From: Rugamonas sp. A1-17
GTDB lineage: Bacteria > Pseudomonadota > Gammaproteobacteria > Burkholderiales > Burkholderiaceae_D
DNA length: 64,000 bases
NCBI GenBank assembly: GCA_025548565.1
Contig: JAJLPB010000008.1
Location: forward strand, 186,001 to 250,000
Reading direction: 5' to 3'
The position numbers were made by a program, and so were the translations under genes. This document shows positions 8,158-17,909 of the stretch, one piece after another (positions within the stretch are counted from its first letter, which is position 1; each line of letters starts with the position of its first letter). Below the pieces are notes generated by a model. That model did no database searches. It saw nothing but the letters and a program-made list of their open reading frames with translations, and was not told where the DNA came from.

Positions 8158-8616
8158 TCAGGCGCCGATCCAGGGCAGGTCGGCCTTGCACCAGCCGTTG
8201 ATGTGCTTGCGGTGGCCGCGCTCGTCCTTCTCGCCCTCGAAGCCTTCGAGAATGTCGTAGCAGTGCTGGTAGCCGTGTTCGGTGGCCAGCTTGGCGGCGT
8301 TACGCGAGCGCACGCCCGAGCGGCACAGGAACAGGATCACCTGGTCCTTGCGCGCCACCGAGTTCAGCTGTTCGATGAATTCATGATTGGCGATCCCGCC
8401 CGGGTACAAGCTCCACTGGACCGCACCATGTTGGGCTTCCGGTATGGCCACCCGGCCGACCCAGTCGCGCTCCGCATGGGTGCGCACGTCGACCAGCTTG
8501 ACCGCGTTGTCCGCGCTGACCAGTTCGTACGCTTCCTGCGGCGTGACGGCGCCGGCATAGGGCCAGTCTTTGCTGCGGCTGCGTGCCAGCGCAAGAATAT
8601 CGTCTATTTTGCTCAT
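8158..8616 (-). CDS. Single-domain rhodanese-like sulfurtransferase
   Basis: A 152-residue protein starting MSKIDDILALARSRSKDWPY. It is one rhodanese domain with the catalytic loop CRSGVRS (Cys98) and the preceding DVRTHAERDWVGR segment typical of the fold. There is no signal peptide, so it is probably cytoplasmic. The family transfers sulfane sulfur to cyanide, thioredoxin or protein acceptors. It is divergent from glnA, and its promoter region abuts the NtrC boxes of glnA; a -10-like TATAAT on the minus strand lies near 8643-8648. An upstream in-frame extension exists, but it would run through the glnA regulatory region and lacks a ribosome-binding site. Confidence 0.85.
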   Translation of the reverse strand: MSKIDDILALARSRSKDWPYAGAVTPQEAYELVSADNAVKLVDVRTHAERDWVGRVAIPEAQHGAVQWSLYPGGIANHEFIEQLNSVARKDQVILFLCRSGVRSRNAAKLATEHGYQHCYDILEGFEGEKDERGHRKHINGWCKADLPWIGA

Positions 8617-8655
8617 GTCATGTTCCAGAAATAAGTTTGAGTTTATTATAGGCTT

Positions 8656-8678
8656 CCTGCGTGCGCACCACACGCAGG
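8656..8678. promoter_or_regulatory. Perfect inverted repeat in the rhodanese/glnA divergent region
   Basis: CCTGCGTG (8656-8663) and CACGCAGG (8671-8678) flank a 7-bp centre. It sits directly upstream of the probable -10 of the rhodanese gene and touches the first NtrC-type box, so it may be an operator. No known regulator motif is assigned. Confidence 0.4.
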
Positions 8679-8763
8679 CGCACCAAAGTCGTGCAATTTT
8701 GGGGAAATTCCCTGAAATGCACAGATACGGTGCAAAATCTTGAATATGCACTGAGTTGGTGCG
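8679..8763 (+). promoter_or_regulatory. Three NtrC-type enhancer boxes upstream of glnA
   Basis: Three 17-bp sites fit the NtrC consensus TGCACC-N5-GGTGCA. They are CGCACCAAAGTCGTGCA (8679-8695), TGCACAGATACGGTGCA (8718-8734) and TGCACTGAGTTGGTGCG (8747-8763). They are 107-191 bp upstream of the sigma-54 promoter, which is the usual enhancer distance. Sites 2 and 3 are the best matches. Confidence 0.85.
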
Positions 8764-8869
8764 GTATTGAGCCGCCTCAAATAGCGTCACTTGCGCTCCC
8801 TCGTGGATTTTAGATTCATTTGGCGGCGAGTTCAAAGACGCTACCGACATAAGCCTTGGAGCTTTAGGC

Positions 8870-8886
8870 TGGCACGGATACTGCTT
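8870..8886 (+). promoter_or_regulatory. Sigma-54 promoter of glnA
   Basis: TGGCACGGATACTGCTT matches the -24/-12 consensus TGGCACG-N4-TTGCT with the GG and GC elements correctly spaced. It lies about 40 bp upstream of the glnA start. With the NtrC boxes upstream and ntrBC downstream, nitrogen-limited activation is strongly implied. Confidence 0.88.
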
Positions 8887-8927
8887 ACCAATAGCGCACG
8901 AGCCCCACATTCCTTTAGGAGATACGC

Positions 8928-10343
8928 ATGGCAATGACAGCCGCAGAAGTTCTGAAAATGGTCCAGGAAAACGAAGTCAAATTCGTTGATTTCCGTTTCG
9001 CCGACACCCGTGGTAAAGAACAGCACGTCACCGTGCCTGTGTCGCACTTCGACATCGACAAGTTCGAATCGGGCCACGCCTTCGACGGTTCCTCGATCGC
9101 CGGCTGGAAAGGCATCGAAGCTTCGGACATGATTCTGCTGCCAGATCCAAACACCGCGAACATCGACCCGTTCATGGAAGAGACCACCCTGTTCATGCAG
9201 TGCGACGTGATCGAACCGTCGGACGGCAAGGGTTACGACCGCGATCCACGCTCCATCGCCAAGCGCGCTGAAGCCTACCTGAAATCGTCCGGCATGGGCG
9301 ACACCGCCTACTTCGGCCCGGAGCCAGAGTTCTTCATCTTCGACAGCGTGCGCTGGAAGATCGACATGTCCGGCTGCTTCGTCAAGATCGATTCCGACGA
9401 AGCGTCGTGGTCGACCGACAAGGAAATCGAAGGCGGCAACAGCGGCCACCGTCCTACCGTCAAGGGCGGCTACTTCCCAGTGCCACCAGTGGACAGCTTC
9501 CAGGACATGCGTTCGGAAATGTGCCTGATCCTCGAATCGCTGGGCATCCCGGTCGAAGTGCACCACCACGAAGTGGCCGGCGCCGGCCAGAACGAAATCG
9601 GCACCAAGTTCTCGACCCTGGTCGAGCGCGCCGACTGGACCCAGAACCTGAAATACGTGGTCTGGAACGTGGCCCACAGCTATGGCAAGACCGCCACCTT
9701 CATGCCTAAGCCTATCGTTGGCGACAACGGTTCCGGCATGCACGTGCACCAGTCGATCTGGAAAGACGGCGTCAACCTGTTCGCCGGCGACGGCTATGCC
9801 GGCCTGTCGGAAACCGCGCTGTTCTACATCGGCGGCATCATCAAGCACGCCAAGGCGCTGAACGCGATCACCAATCCAGGCACCAACTCGTACAAGCGTC
9901 TGGTTCCAGGCTTCGAGGCACCGGTCAAGCTGGCCTACTCGGCCCGTAACCGTTCGGCTTCGATCCGTATTCCACACGTGGCCAATCCAAAAGGCCGCCG
10001 TATCGAAACCCGCTTCCCGGATCCACTGGCCAACGTGTACCTGTGCTTCGCCGCGCTGCTGATGGCCGGCCTGGACGGTATCGCCAACAAGATCCATCCG
10101 GGCGAGGCAGCATCGAAAGATCTGTACCACCTGCCGCCGGAAGAAGACGCGCTGATCCCGACCGTGTGCTCGTCGCTGGAAGAGGCACTGGACGCACTGA
10201 ACAAAGACCGCGAGTTCCTGACCCGTGGCGGCGTGTTCAGCGATTCCATGATCGACGCTTACATCGAACTGAAAATGCAGGACGTCCAGCGCATGCGCAT
10301 GACGACTCACCCTGCCGAGTTCGACATGTACTACTCGCTGTAA
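8928..10343 (+). CDS. glnA: Glutamine synthetase type I
   Basis: This 471-residue enzyme makes glutamine from glutamate, ammonia and ATP and is the entry point of nitrogen assimilation. It shows the N-terminal beta-grasp domain (FVDFRFADTRGKEQHV), the catalytic core segments EPEFFIF and NEIGTKF, and NRSASIRIP. The adenylylation site is Tyr400 in KDLYHLPPEE, so it is a GSI-beta enzyme that GlnE can modify; glnE lies at 30.8 kb. TTAGGAGA precedes the ATG by 6-7 nt. Expression is predicted from the sigma-54 promoter with three NtrC boxes just upstream. An intrinsic terminator follows. Confidence 0.97.
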   Translation: MAMTAAEVLKMVQENEVKFVDFRFADTRGKEQHVTVPVSHFDIDKFESGHAFDGSSIAGWKGIEASDMILLPDPNTANIDPFMEETTLFMQCDVIEPSDGKGYDRDPRSIAKRAEAYLKSSGMGDTAYFGPEPEFFIFDSVRWKIDMSGCFVKIDSDEASWSTDKEIEGGNSGHRPTVKGGYFPVPPVDSFQDMRSEMCLILESLGIPVEVHHHEVAGAGQNEIGTKFSTLVERADWTQNLKYVVWNVAHSYGKTATFMPKPIVGDNGSGMHVHQSIWKDGVNLFAGDGYAGLSETALFYIGGIIKHAKALNAITNPGTNSYKRLVPGFEAPVKLAYSARNRSASIRIPHVANPKGRRIETRFPDPLANVYLCFAALLMAGLDGIANKIHPGEAASKDLYHLPPEEDALIPTVCSSLEEALDALNKDREFLTRGGVFSDSMIDAYIELKMQDVQRMRMTTHPAEFDMYYSL

Positions 10344-10381
10344 TAGCAACGCATCGGCCACGCCGGTGCCTGTAGCGCAGC

Positions 10382-10419
10382 AAAAAACGCGGGGAGAGCA
10401 TGGCTTTCCCCGCGTTTTT
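10382..10419 (+). terminator. Intrinsic terminator of glnA
   Basis: AAAACGCGGGGA pairs with TCCCCGCGTTTT around a loop and ends in a T run. It separates glnA from the DUF4124-ntrBC genes, so those need read-through or their own promoter. Confidence 0.9.
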
Positions 10420-10468
10420 CTTTGGATGTTGTATATTCGGGATGGATAGTTTCACCCACGGATTTCGA

Positions 10469-10972
10469 ATGACAACCAGCTTTAAACGATGTGTGTCGAT
10501 GGTGTCGCTGGCGCTGCTGGGCTGCATTGCGATGCAGGCCCACGCGCAGATCTACAAATGCGTATCGCCCGGCGGCAGCATCGAGTACACCGACGTCAAC
10601 CGCGGCAGCCATTGCAAGTCCATGGATTTGCCCGGCGCGGTGATCCCGGCGCCGCCGCGCCGCCAGGGCACGCCGGCGCGCAACAACGTGCCGGCGCCGA
10701 TCAGCACGCCGGGCGATTTTCCCCGCGTCGACAGCGCCGAGCAGCGCGCGCGCGACGCCGACCGCCGCGGCATCCTGGAGGACGAGCTGAAGAGCGAGAC
10801 GCAAAAGCTGGCCGAGCTGCGCAAGGAGTTCAACAACGGCGAGCCGGAACGGCGCGGCGACGAACGCAACTACGCCAAATACCTGGACCGGGTGGCCGGC
10901 ATGCGCGACAGCATCAGCCGCTCGGAAAAAAATATCGAAGCCTTAAAACGTGAGATCGCAAACATCCGATGA
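10469..10972 (+). CDS. DUF4124 domain-containing exported protein
   Basis: A 167-residue protein. A signal peptide (MTTSFKRCVSMVSLALLGCIAMQAHA) is followed by QIYKCVSPGGSIEYTDV, the hallmark of DUF4124 (a Tyr-Lys-Cys ... Tyr-Thr-Asp motif). The C-terminal half is charged and predicted helical or coiled (EDELKSETQKLAELRKEFNN). The function of the family is unknown. Its TGA overlaps the ntrB start as ATGA, so it is translationally coupled to a nitrogen-sensor gene. An ATG 27 bases upstream is an alternative start but would lengthen the signal peptide. Confidence 0.8.
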   Translation: MTTSFKRCVSMVSLALLGCIAMQAHAQIYKCVSPGGSIEYTDVNRGSHCKSMDLPGAVIPAPPRRQGTPARNNVPAPISTPGDFPRVDSAEQRARDADRRGILEDELKSETQKLAELRKEFNNGEPERRGDERNYAKYLDRVAGMRDSISRSEKNIEALKREIANIR

Positions 10973-12063
10973 CGAGTCTACATAACGCCGGCAAGCACCG
11001 GCCGGCCGCCCTGGCGGGCCTGGAGCTGCTGGCTTCGGCCGTGGTGCTGCTGGACCCCGAGGGCCGCTTCGTCTACGCCAACGCGGCCGCCGAGAATCTG
11101 CTGGAGAGCTCACTCAAAGCCCTGTCGCGCCAGACGCTGAGCGCGCAGTTCCTCAATCCTAACGAGCTCGACAACATCTGCACGCAGGCGCGCGAGCACA
11201 AGTTCTCCGACCTGCGCCAGGACCTGACCTTGGAGCGCGCCGGCCGCGATCCGCTGCACGTGCACAGCATCGTCTCGGCGCTGGACGACCCGGCCGGCCA
11301 CGTGCTGATCGAACTGCGCGAGCACCTGCAGCACCTCAAGCTGGACCGCGAGGAGCGCATCCTCGACCAGAGCCAGGTCAACAAGGAACTGATCCGCAAC
11401 CTGGCGCACGAGATCAAGAACCCGCTGGGCGGCATCCGCGGCGCCGCGCAACTGCTGGAGATGGAACTGCCGGCGCTGCACGCCGGCCAGCTGCGCGAGT
11501 ACACCCAGGTCATCATCAAGGAGGCGGACCGGCTGCAGACCTTGGTCGACCGCTTGCTGGCGCCGCACCGCCGGCCGCACATCGTCGGCGACGTCAACAT
11601 CCACGAAGTGCTGGAGCGCGTGCGCAGCCTGATGCTGGCCGAGTTCCCGTCCGGCCTGACCATCCTGCGCGACTACGACGCCTCGATCCCCGAGTTCCGG
11701 GGCGACAAGGAGCAGTTGATCCAGACCGTGCTCAACATCGCGCACAACGCCGCCCAGGCGCTGGCCGCGCGCATCGAGGCGGGCGATGCGGAGATCGTTT
11801 TCAAGACGCGCGTGGCCCGTCAGGTCACCTTGGCCAAGGTCCGCTACGGGCTGGCATTAGACTTGCATATCATCGACAATGGACCGGGTATCGCACCCCA
11901 GATCCGCGACCGGATTTTCTACCCGTTGGTATCGGGCAGGGAAGGGGGCAGCGGCTTGGGCTTGACCCTCGCGCAAACCTTCGTGCAGCAGCACATGGGC
12001 GTGATCGAGTGCGAGAGCCGGCCTGGATACACGGATTTCCGTATCCTGCTGCCGTTGCCATAA
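10969..12063 (+). CDS. ntrB: Nitrogen regulation sensor histidine kinase NtrB
   Basis: A 364-residue cytoplasmic kinase. An N-terminal PAS-like domain (LLDPEGRFVYANAAAENLLE) is followed by the HisKA motif NLAHEIKNPLGGIRGAAQLL with phospho-acceptor His147. The HATPase domain has the N box (NIAHNAAQAL), the G1 box (DNGPGIAPQIRDRIFYP) and a glycine-rich G2 box (SGLGLTLAQTF). No membrane segment is present. It phosphorylates or dephosphorylates NtrC under PII control. It overlaps the DUF4124 gene by 4 nt and is followed by ntrC after 69 bp. Confidence 0.95.
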   Translation: MTSLHNAGKHRPAALAGLELLASAVVLLDPEGRFVYANAAAENLLESSLKALSRQTLSAQFLNPNELDNICTQAREHKFSDLRQDLTLERAGRDPLHVHSIVSALDDPAGHVLIELREHLQHLKLDREERILDQSQVNKELIRNLAHEIKNPLGGIRGAAQLLEMELPALHAGQLREYTQVIIKEADRLQTLVDRLLAPHRRPHIVGDVNIHEVLERVRSLMLAEFPSGLTILRDYDASIPEFRGDKEQLIQTVLNIAHNAAQALAARIEAGDAEIVFKTRVARQVTLAKVRYGLALDLHIIDNGPGIAPQIRDRIFYPLVSGREGGSGLGLTLAQTFVQQHMGVIECESRPGYTDFRILLPLP

Positions 12064-12132
12064 GCCGAGGCAAGCAGGGGCGGGTGCCGAGTCCCTTGAT
12101 TGACGATCCATATTGCGGGATACATACAACAC

Positions 12133-13626
12133 ATGAAGCCAATCTGGATAGTAGACGACGACGAATCGATCCGCTGGGTACTGGAAAAAGCGCTGGCGCG
12201 GGAAAACCTCGCCACCAAGAGTTTTGCCAACGCGCGCGACGCCATCGCCGCGCTGGAGTTCGAGACGCCGCAGGTGCTGGTGTCCGACATCCGCATGCCG
12301 GGCGACTCCGGCCTCGACCTGCTGCAACTGGTGAAGTCACGCTTCCCCGGCCTGCCGGTCATCATCATCACCGCCTTCTCCGACCTGGACTCGGCCGTCG
12401 CGGCCTTCCAGGGCGGCGCCTTCGAATACCTGGCCAAGCCGTTCGACATCGACAAGGCCGTCGAGCTGATCCGCCGCGCGCTGGACGAGAGCCTGCGCGA
12501 GACCAGCGTCGAATCCGGGCCGTCGGAGACGCCCGAGATCCTCGGCCAAGCGCCGGCGATGCAGGAGGTGTTCCGCGCCATCGGCCGCCTGTCGCAGTCG
12601 AACGTGACGGTGCTGATCACCGGCGAATCGGGCTCGGGCAAGGAGCTGGTGGCGCGCGCGCTGCACAAGCACAGCCCGCGCGCGTCGCAGCCCTTCATCG
12701 CATTGAACACCGCGGCGATCCCGAAGGACTTGCTGGAATCCGAACTGTTCGGCCATGAACGCGGCGCCTTCACCGGCGCGCAGACCACGCGGCGCGGCCG
12801 CTTCGAACAGGCCGAGAACGGCACGCTGTTCCTTGACGAGATCGGCGACATGCCGTTCGATTTGCAGACGCGCTTGCTGCGCGTGCTGTCGGACGGGCAC
12901 TTCTACCGCGTCGGCGGGCACCAGCCCCTGAAAGCCAATGTGCGCGTGATCACCGCCACCCACCAGAACCTGGAACAGCGCGTGCGCGAAGGCTTGTTCC
13001 GCGAGGACTTGTACCACCGCCTGAACGTGATCCGTTTGCGCCTGCCCAGTTTGAGGGAGCGGCGCGAGGACATCCCTATTTTGGTGCGCCACTTCCTGGT
13101 GCAGAGCGCCAAGCAGCTGGGCGTGGAAGCCAAGCGCATGAGCGACGCCACGCTGCAGTTCCTCAGCGGCCTGGACCTGCCGGGCAATGTGCGCCAGCTG
13201 GAAAACCTGTGCAACTGGATCACGGTGATGGCGCCCGGCCAGACGGTGGAGGTGAAGGACCTGCCGCTGGAGCTGACCCAGGAGCAGGGCCACGCGCCGG
13301 CGCCGTCCGAAAGCTATGCGCCGATCCAGCACCACGGCACGGTGATGTCGGTTCCTGTGGCCGAGGCCGCCAGCGCGCAGCCGGCGTCCGGTGCGCCGGA
13401 CGCCTGGCTGGGATTGCTGGAGGCGCAGGCCGCTTCCATGCTCAGCGGCGGTCAGCAGGAGGTGATGGCGGTATTGGGCCGGCAGTTCGAGTCGGCGCTG
13501 ATACGCACCGCGCTCAAGCACACGCACGGCCGCAAGAACGATGCGGCGGTGCGGCTGGGCATAGGCCGCAACACCATCACCCGCAAGATCGCCGAACTCG
13601 GCATCGACGGCGCCAAGGACGATTGA
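12133..13626 (+). CDS. ntrC: Nitrogen regulation response regulator NtrC
   Basis: A 497-residue sigma-54 activator. The receiver domain has the acidic pocket VDDDES and the phosphorylated Asp52 in VSDIRMPG. The AAA+ domain has Walker A GESGSGKE and the sigma-54 contact loop GAFTGA, with the Walker B segment LFLDEIGDM. The C-terminal Fis-type helix-turn-helix (AAVRLGIGRNTITRKIAELG) binds DNA. The glnA control region in this window is a probable target. The ATG at 12133 matches the family start (MKPIWIVDDDESIRW). Confidence 0.96.
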   Translation: MKPIWIVDDDESIRWVLEKALARENLATKSFANARDAIAALEFETPQVLVSDIRMPGDSGLDLLQLVKSRFPGLPVIIITAFSDLDSAVAAFQGGAFEYLAKPFDIDKAVELIRRALDESLRETSVESGPSETPEILGQAPAMQEVFRAIGRLSQSNVTVLITGESGSGKELVARALHKHSPRASQPFIALNTAAIPKDLLESELFGHERGAFTGAQTTRRGRFEQAENGTLFLDEIGDMPFDLQTRLLRVLSDGHFYRVGGHQPLKANVRVITATHQNLEQRVREGLFREDLYHRLNVIRLRLPSLRERREDIPILVRHFLVQSAKQLGVEAKRMSDATLQFLSGLDLPGNVRQLENLCNWITVMAPGQTVEVKDLPLELTQEQGHAPAPSESYAPIQHHGTVMSVPVAEAASAQPASGAPDAWLGLLEAQAASMLSGGQQEVMAVLGRQFESALIRTALKHTHGRKNDAAVRLGIGRNTITRKIAELGIDGAKDD

Positions 13627-13630
13627 TCCC

Positions 13631-13652
13631 GGCGCCGCCTTCAAGCGGCGCC
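13631..13652 (+). other. GC-only hairpin behind ntrC
   Basis: GGCGCCGC and GCGGCGCC are perfect arms around CTTCAA, 4 bp after the ntrC stop. It lacks a T tail, so it is not by itself an intrinsic terminator; it may stabilise the ntrC mRNA end. Confidence 0.6.
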
Positions 13653-13670
13653 CGCGCGCCGGTTTGAGGT

Positions 13671-13706
13671 AAGCTCTTGGCTGACGAAGCCAGGAGCTTT
13701 TTTTTT
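13671..13706 (+). terminator. Terminator-like hairpin directly in front of corA
   Basis: AAGCTCTTGGCT pairs with AGCCAGGAGCTT (one mismatch) and is followed by a run of seven further T. It ends only 12 nt before the corA ATG. It may simply terminate ntrBC, or act in the corA leader, since no promoter is obvious between it and corA. Confidence 0.8.
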
Positions 13707-13718
13707 AATGGAAACAGT

Positions 13719-14687
13719 ATGCTGATTAATTGTGTGGCCTATCAGGACGGCCAGAAGCTGGCGGACATTCCCGTCGAGGAAATCAGCGAGTACATCGAGA
13801 AACCGGAGACCTTTGTCTGGGTGGCGCTGCGCGACGCCCAGCCGGACGAGCTGGCGGTCATGCAGCAGGAGTTCGGCCTGCACGAGCTGGCGGTGGAGGA
13901 TGCGCGGCGCGGCCATCAGCGTCCCAAGATCGAGGAGTACGGCGATTCGCTGTTCGTGGTGGTCAAGACCATCGAGTGCCGCGACGGCGACGTGGCCATC
14001 GGCGAGGTGGACATGTTTGTCGGCGACAGCTACGTGCTGTCTTCGCGCGACGGCCACAGCCAGCAGGGCTTCCTCGGCGTGCGTGCGCGCGCGGAAAAGG
14101 AGCCGCACATGCTGCGCCTCGGCCCGGCCTTCGTGCTGTACGCGCTGATGGACGCGGTGGTGGACCGCTACTTCCCGGTGCTGGACATGCTGGAGACGGA
14201 GCTGGAGAAAATCGAGGAGCTGATCTTCAGCCAGGGCAAGCAGCGCGACAATATCCAGCGCCTGTATGAGCTCAAGCGCAAGGTGACCATCGTGCGCCAC
14301 GTGGTGTCGCCGCTGATGGAGGCGGTGGGACGGCTGCACGGCGGCCGCGTGCCGGCCATGTGCCAGGACACGCAGGAATACTTCCGCGATGTGCACGACC
14401 ACCTGCACCGCATCAGCGCCTCGCTCGACACGATACGCGACACCATCGCCACGGCGATCCAGGTCAACCTGTCAATGGTGGCGATCGAGGAGAGCGAAGT
14501 GAACAAGCGGCTGGCGGCGTGGGCGGCGATCTTCGCGATCTGCACCGCGTTTGCCGGCGTGTGGGGGATGAACTTCAAGGTCATGCCGGAGCTGGAGTGG
14601 AAGTACGGCTATCCGTTCGCGCTGTCGGTGATGGTGGGCGTGTGCCTGTACCTGCACCGGCGCTTCAAGAAGGCCGGTTGGCTGTAG
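13719..14687 (+). CDS. corA: CorA-type magnesium/cobalt transporter
   Basis: A 322-residue CorA-family channel. The large cytoplasmic N-terminal funnel is followed by a long helix (residues about 200-270) and two C-terminal membrane helices. The first helix ends in the signature Gly-Met-Asn, visible as GVWGMNFKVMPELEW. A short positively charged C-terminus follows (HRRFKKAGWL). A GGAAA lies 7 nt upstream of the ATG. The gene follows ntrC by 92 bp, and that gap holds two hairpins, the second terminator-like. Confidence 0.93.
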   Translation: MLINCVAYQDGQKLADIPVEEISEYIEKPETFVWVALRDAQPDELAVMQQEFGLHELAVEDARRGHQRPKIEEYGDSLFVVVKTIECRDGDVAIGEVDMFVGDSYVLSSRDGHSQQGFLGVRARAEKEPHMLRLGPAFVLYALMDAVVDRYFPVLDMLETELEKIEELIFSQGKQRDNIQRLYELKRKVTIVRHVVSPLMEAVGRLHGGRVPAMCQDTQEYFRDVHDHLHRISASLDTIRDTIATAIQVNLSMVAIEESEVNKRLAAWAAIFAICTAFAGVWGMNFKVMPELEWKYGYPFALSVMVGVCLYLHRRFKKAGWL

Positions 14688-14692
14688 ATGAA

Positions 14693-14752
14693 AAAAAGCC
14701 CCGTGTGGCCGTGCGACGATCTTGAGCGTCGCAAGCGCACACGGGGCTTTTT
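14693..14752. terminator. Bidirectional terminator between corA and a TBDR gene
   Basis: AAAAAGCCCCGTGTG pairs with CACACGGGGCTTTTT. An inner stem GCGACG/CGTCGC sits within. It serves the convergent corA (+) and TBDR (-) genes. Confidence 0.9.
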
Positions 14753-14769
14753 GTTTTACGTCTTGCCGA

Positions 14770-17535
<2,766 letters not shown>

Positions 17536-17589
17536 TGCTTTGAACTCCTAGCGAGGTTGCGCTTGTTACTTTGTCATTAAAAATTCCAT

Positions 17590-17604
17590 AATGGATAATC
17601 CATT
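17590..17604. promoter_or_regulatory. 15-bp palindrome in the T1 leader
   Basis: AATGGAT-A-ATCCATT is a perfect inverted repeat 55-69 bp upstream of the T1 start, between the shared promoter motif and the ribosome-binding site. It is a possible operator; no regulator is identified. Confidence 0.4.
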
Positions 17605-17623
17605 TGTAAATTATCCACGGCGG

Positions 17624-17654
17624 TCATCAGACCACTTGAGTCCGCCACGGTCAA
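17624..17654 (-). promoter_or_regulatory. Shared TBDR promoter motif (T1)
   Basis: On the minus strand TTGACC is followed after 17 bp by TCTGATGA, 89 bp from the T1 start. The same arrangement precedes T2, T4, T5 and T6. The -35-like half is near consensus; the -10-like half is not, which suggests an activator or a variant sigma factor. Confidence 0.55.
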
Positions 17655-17864
17655 TTCTTGTTCTGTAACAACAGTGAAATAAACAACAGATTTCACGGTA
17701 ATTTCAAAAAATAACGACTTTTTTACACAAAAATACAAAGTATTTGGTTATTTATGGCTGATTGGTGCTATGCGAACGTTAAACATGCAACCATGTTCAT
17801 GTGGTCGGGGGTGTGATATCTGACAACTGATTATTAGCCTGGTAATAGGCACGGGGAGGGGGCG

Positions 17865-17894
17865 CCGGCCGCCGCGATACCTTGCGGCGGCCGG
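17865..17894 (-). terminator. GC-rich hairpin downstream of the FAD oxidoreductase gene
   Basis: CCGGCCGCCGC (17865-17875) and GCGGCGGCCGG (17884-17894) are perfect arms around an 8-nt loop. It lies 16 bp after the stop of the minus-strand gene. There is no clear T tail, so termination efficiency is uncertain. Confidence 0.5.
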
Positions 17895-17909
17895 TCCGGG
17901 GGGAGGGGA

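Larger units (their letters stand above)
17536..17909. other. 374-bp intergenic region between the FAD oxidoreductase end and T1
   Basis: The half nearest T1 is AT-rich and holds the T1 promoter motif and a 15-bp palindrome. Near 17865-17894 a GC-only hairpin lies beyond the 3' end of the FAD oxidoreductase gene. I see no credible gene in it. Confidence 0.6.
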
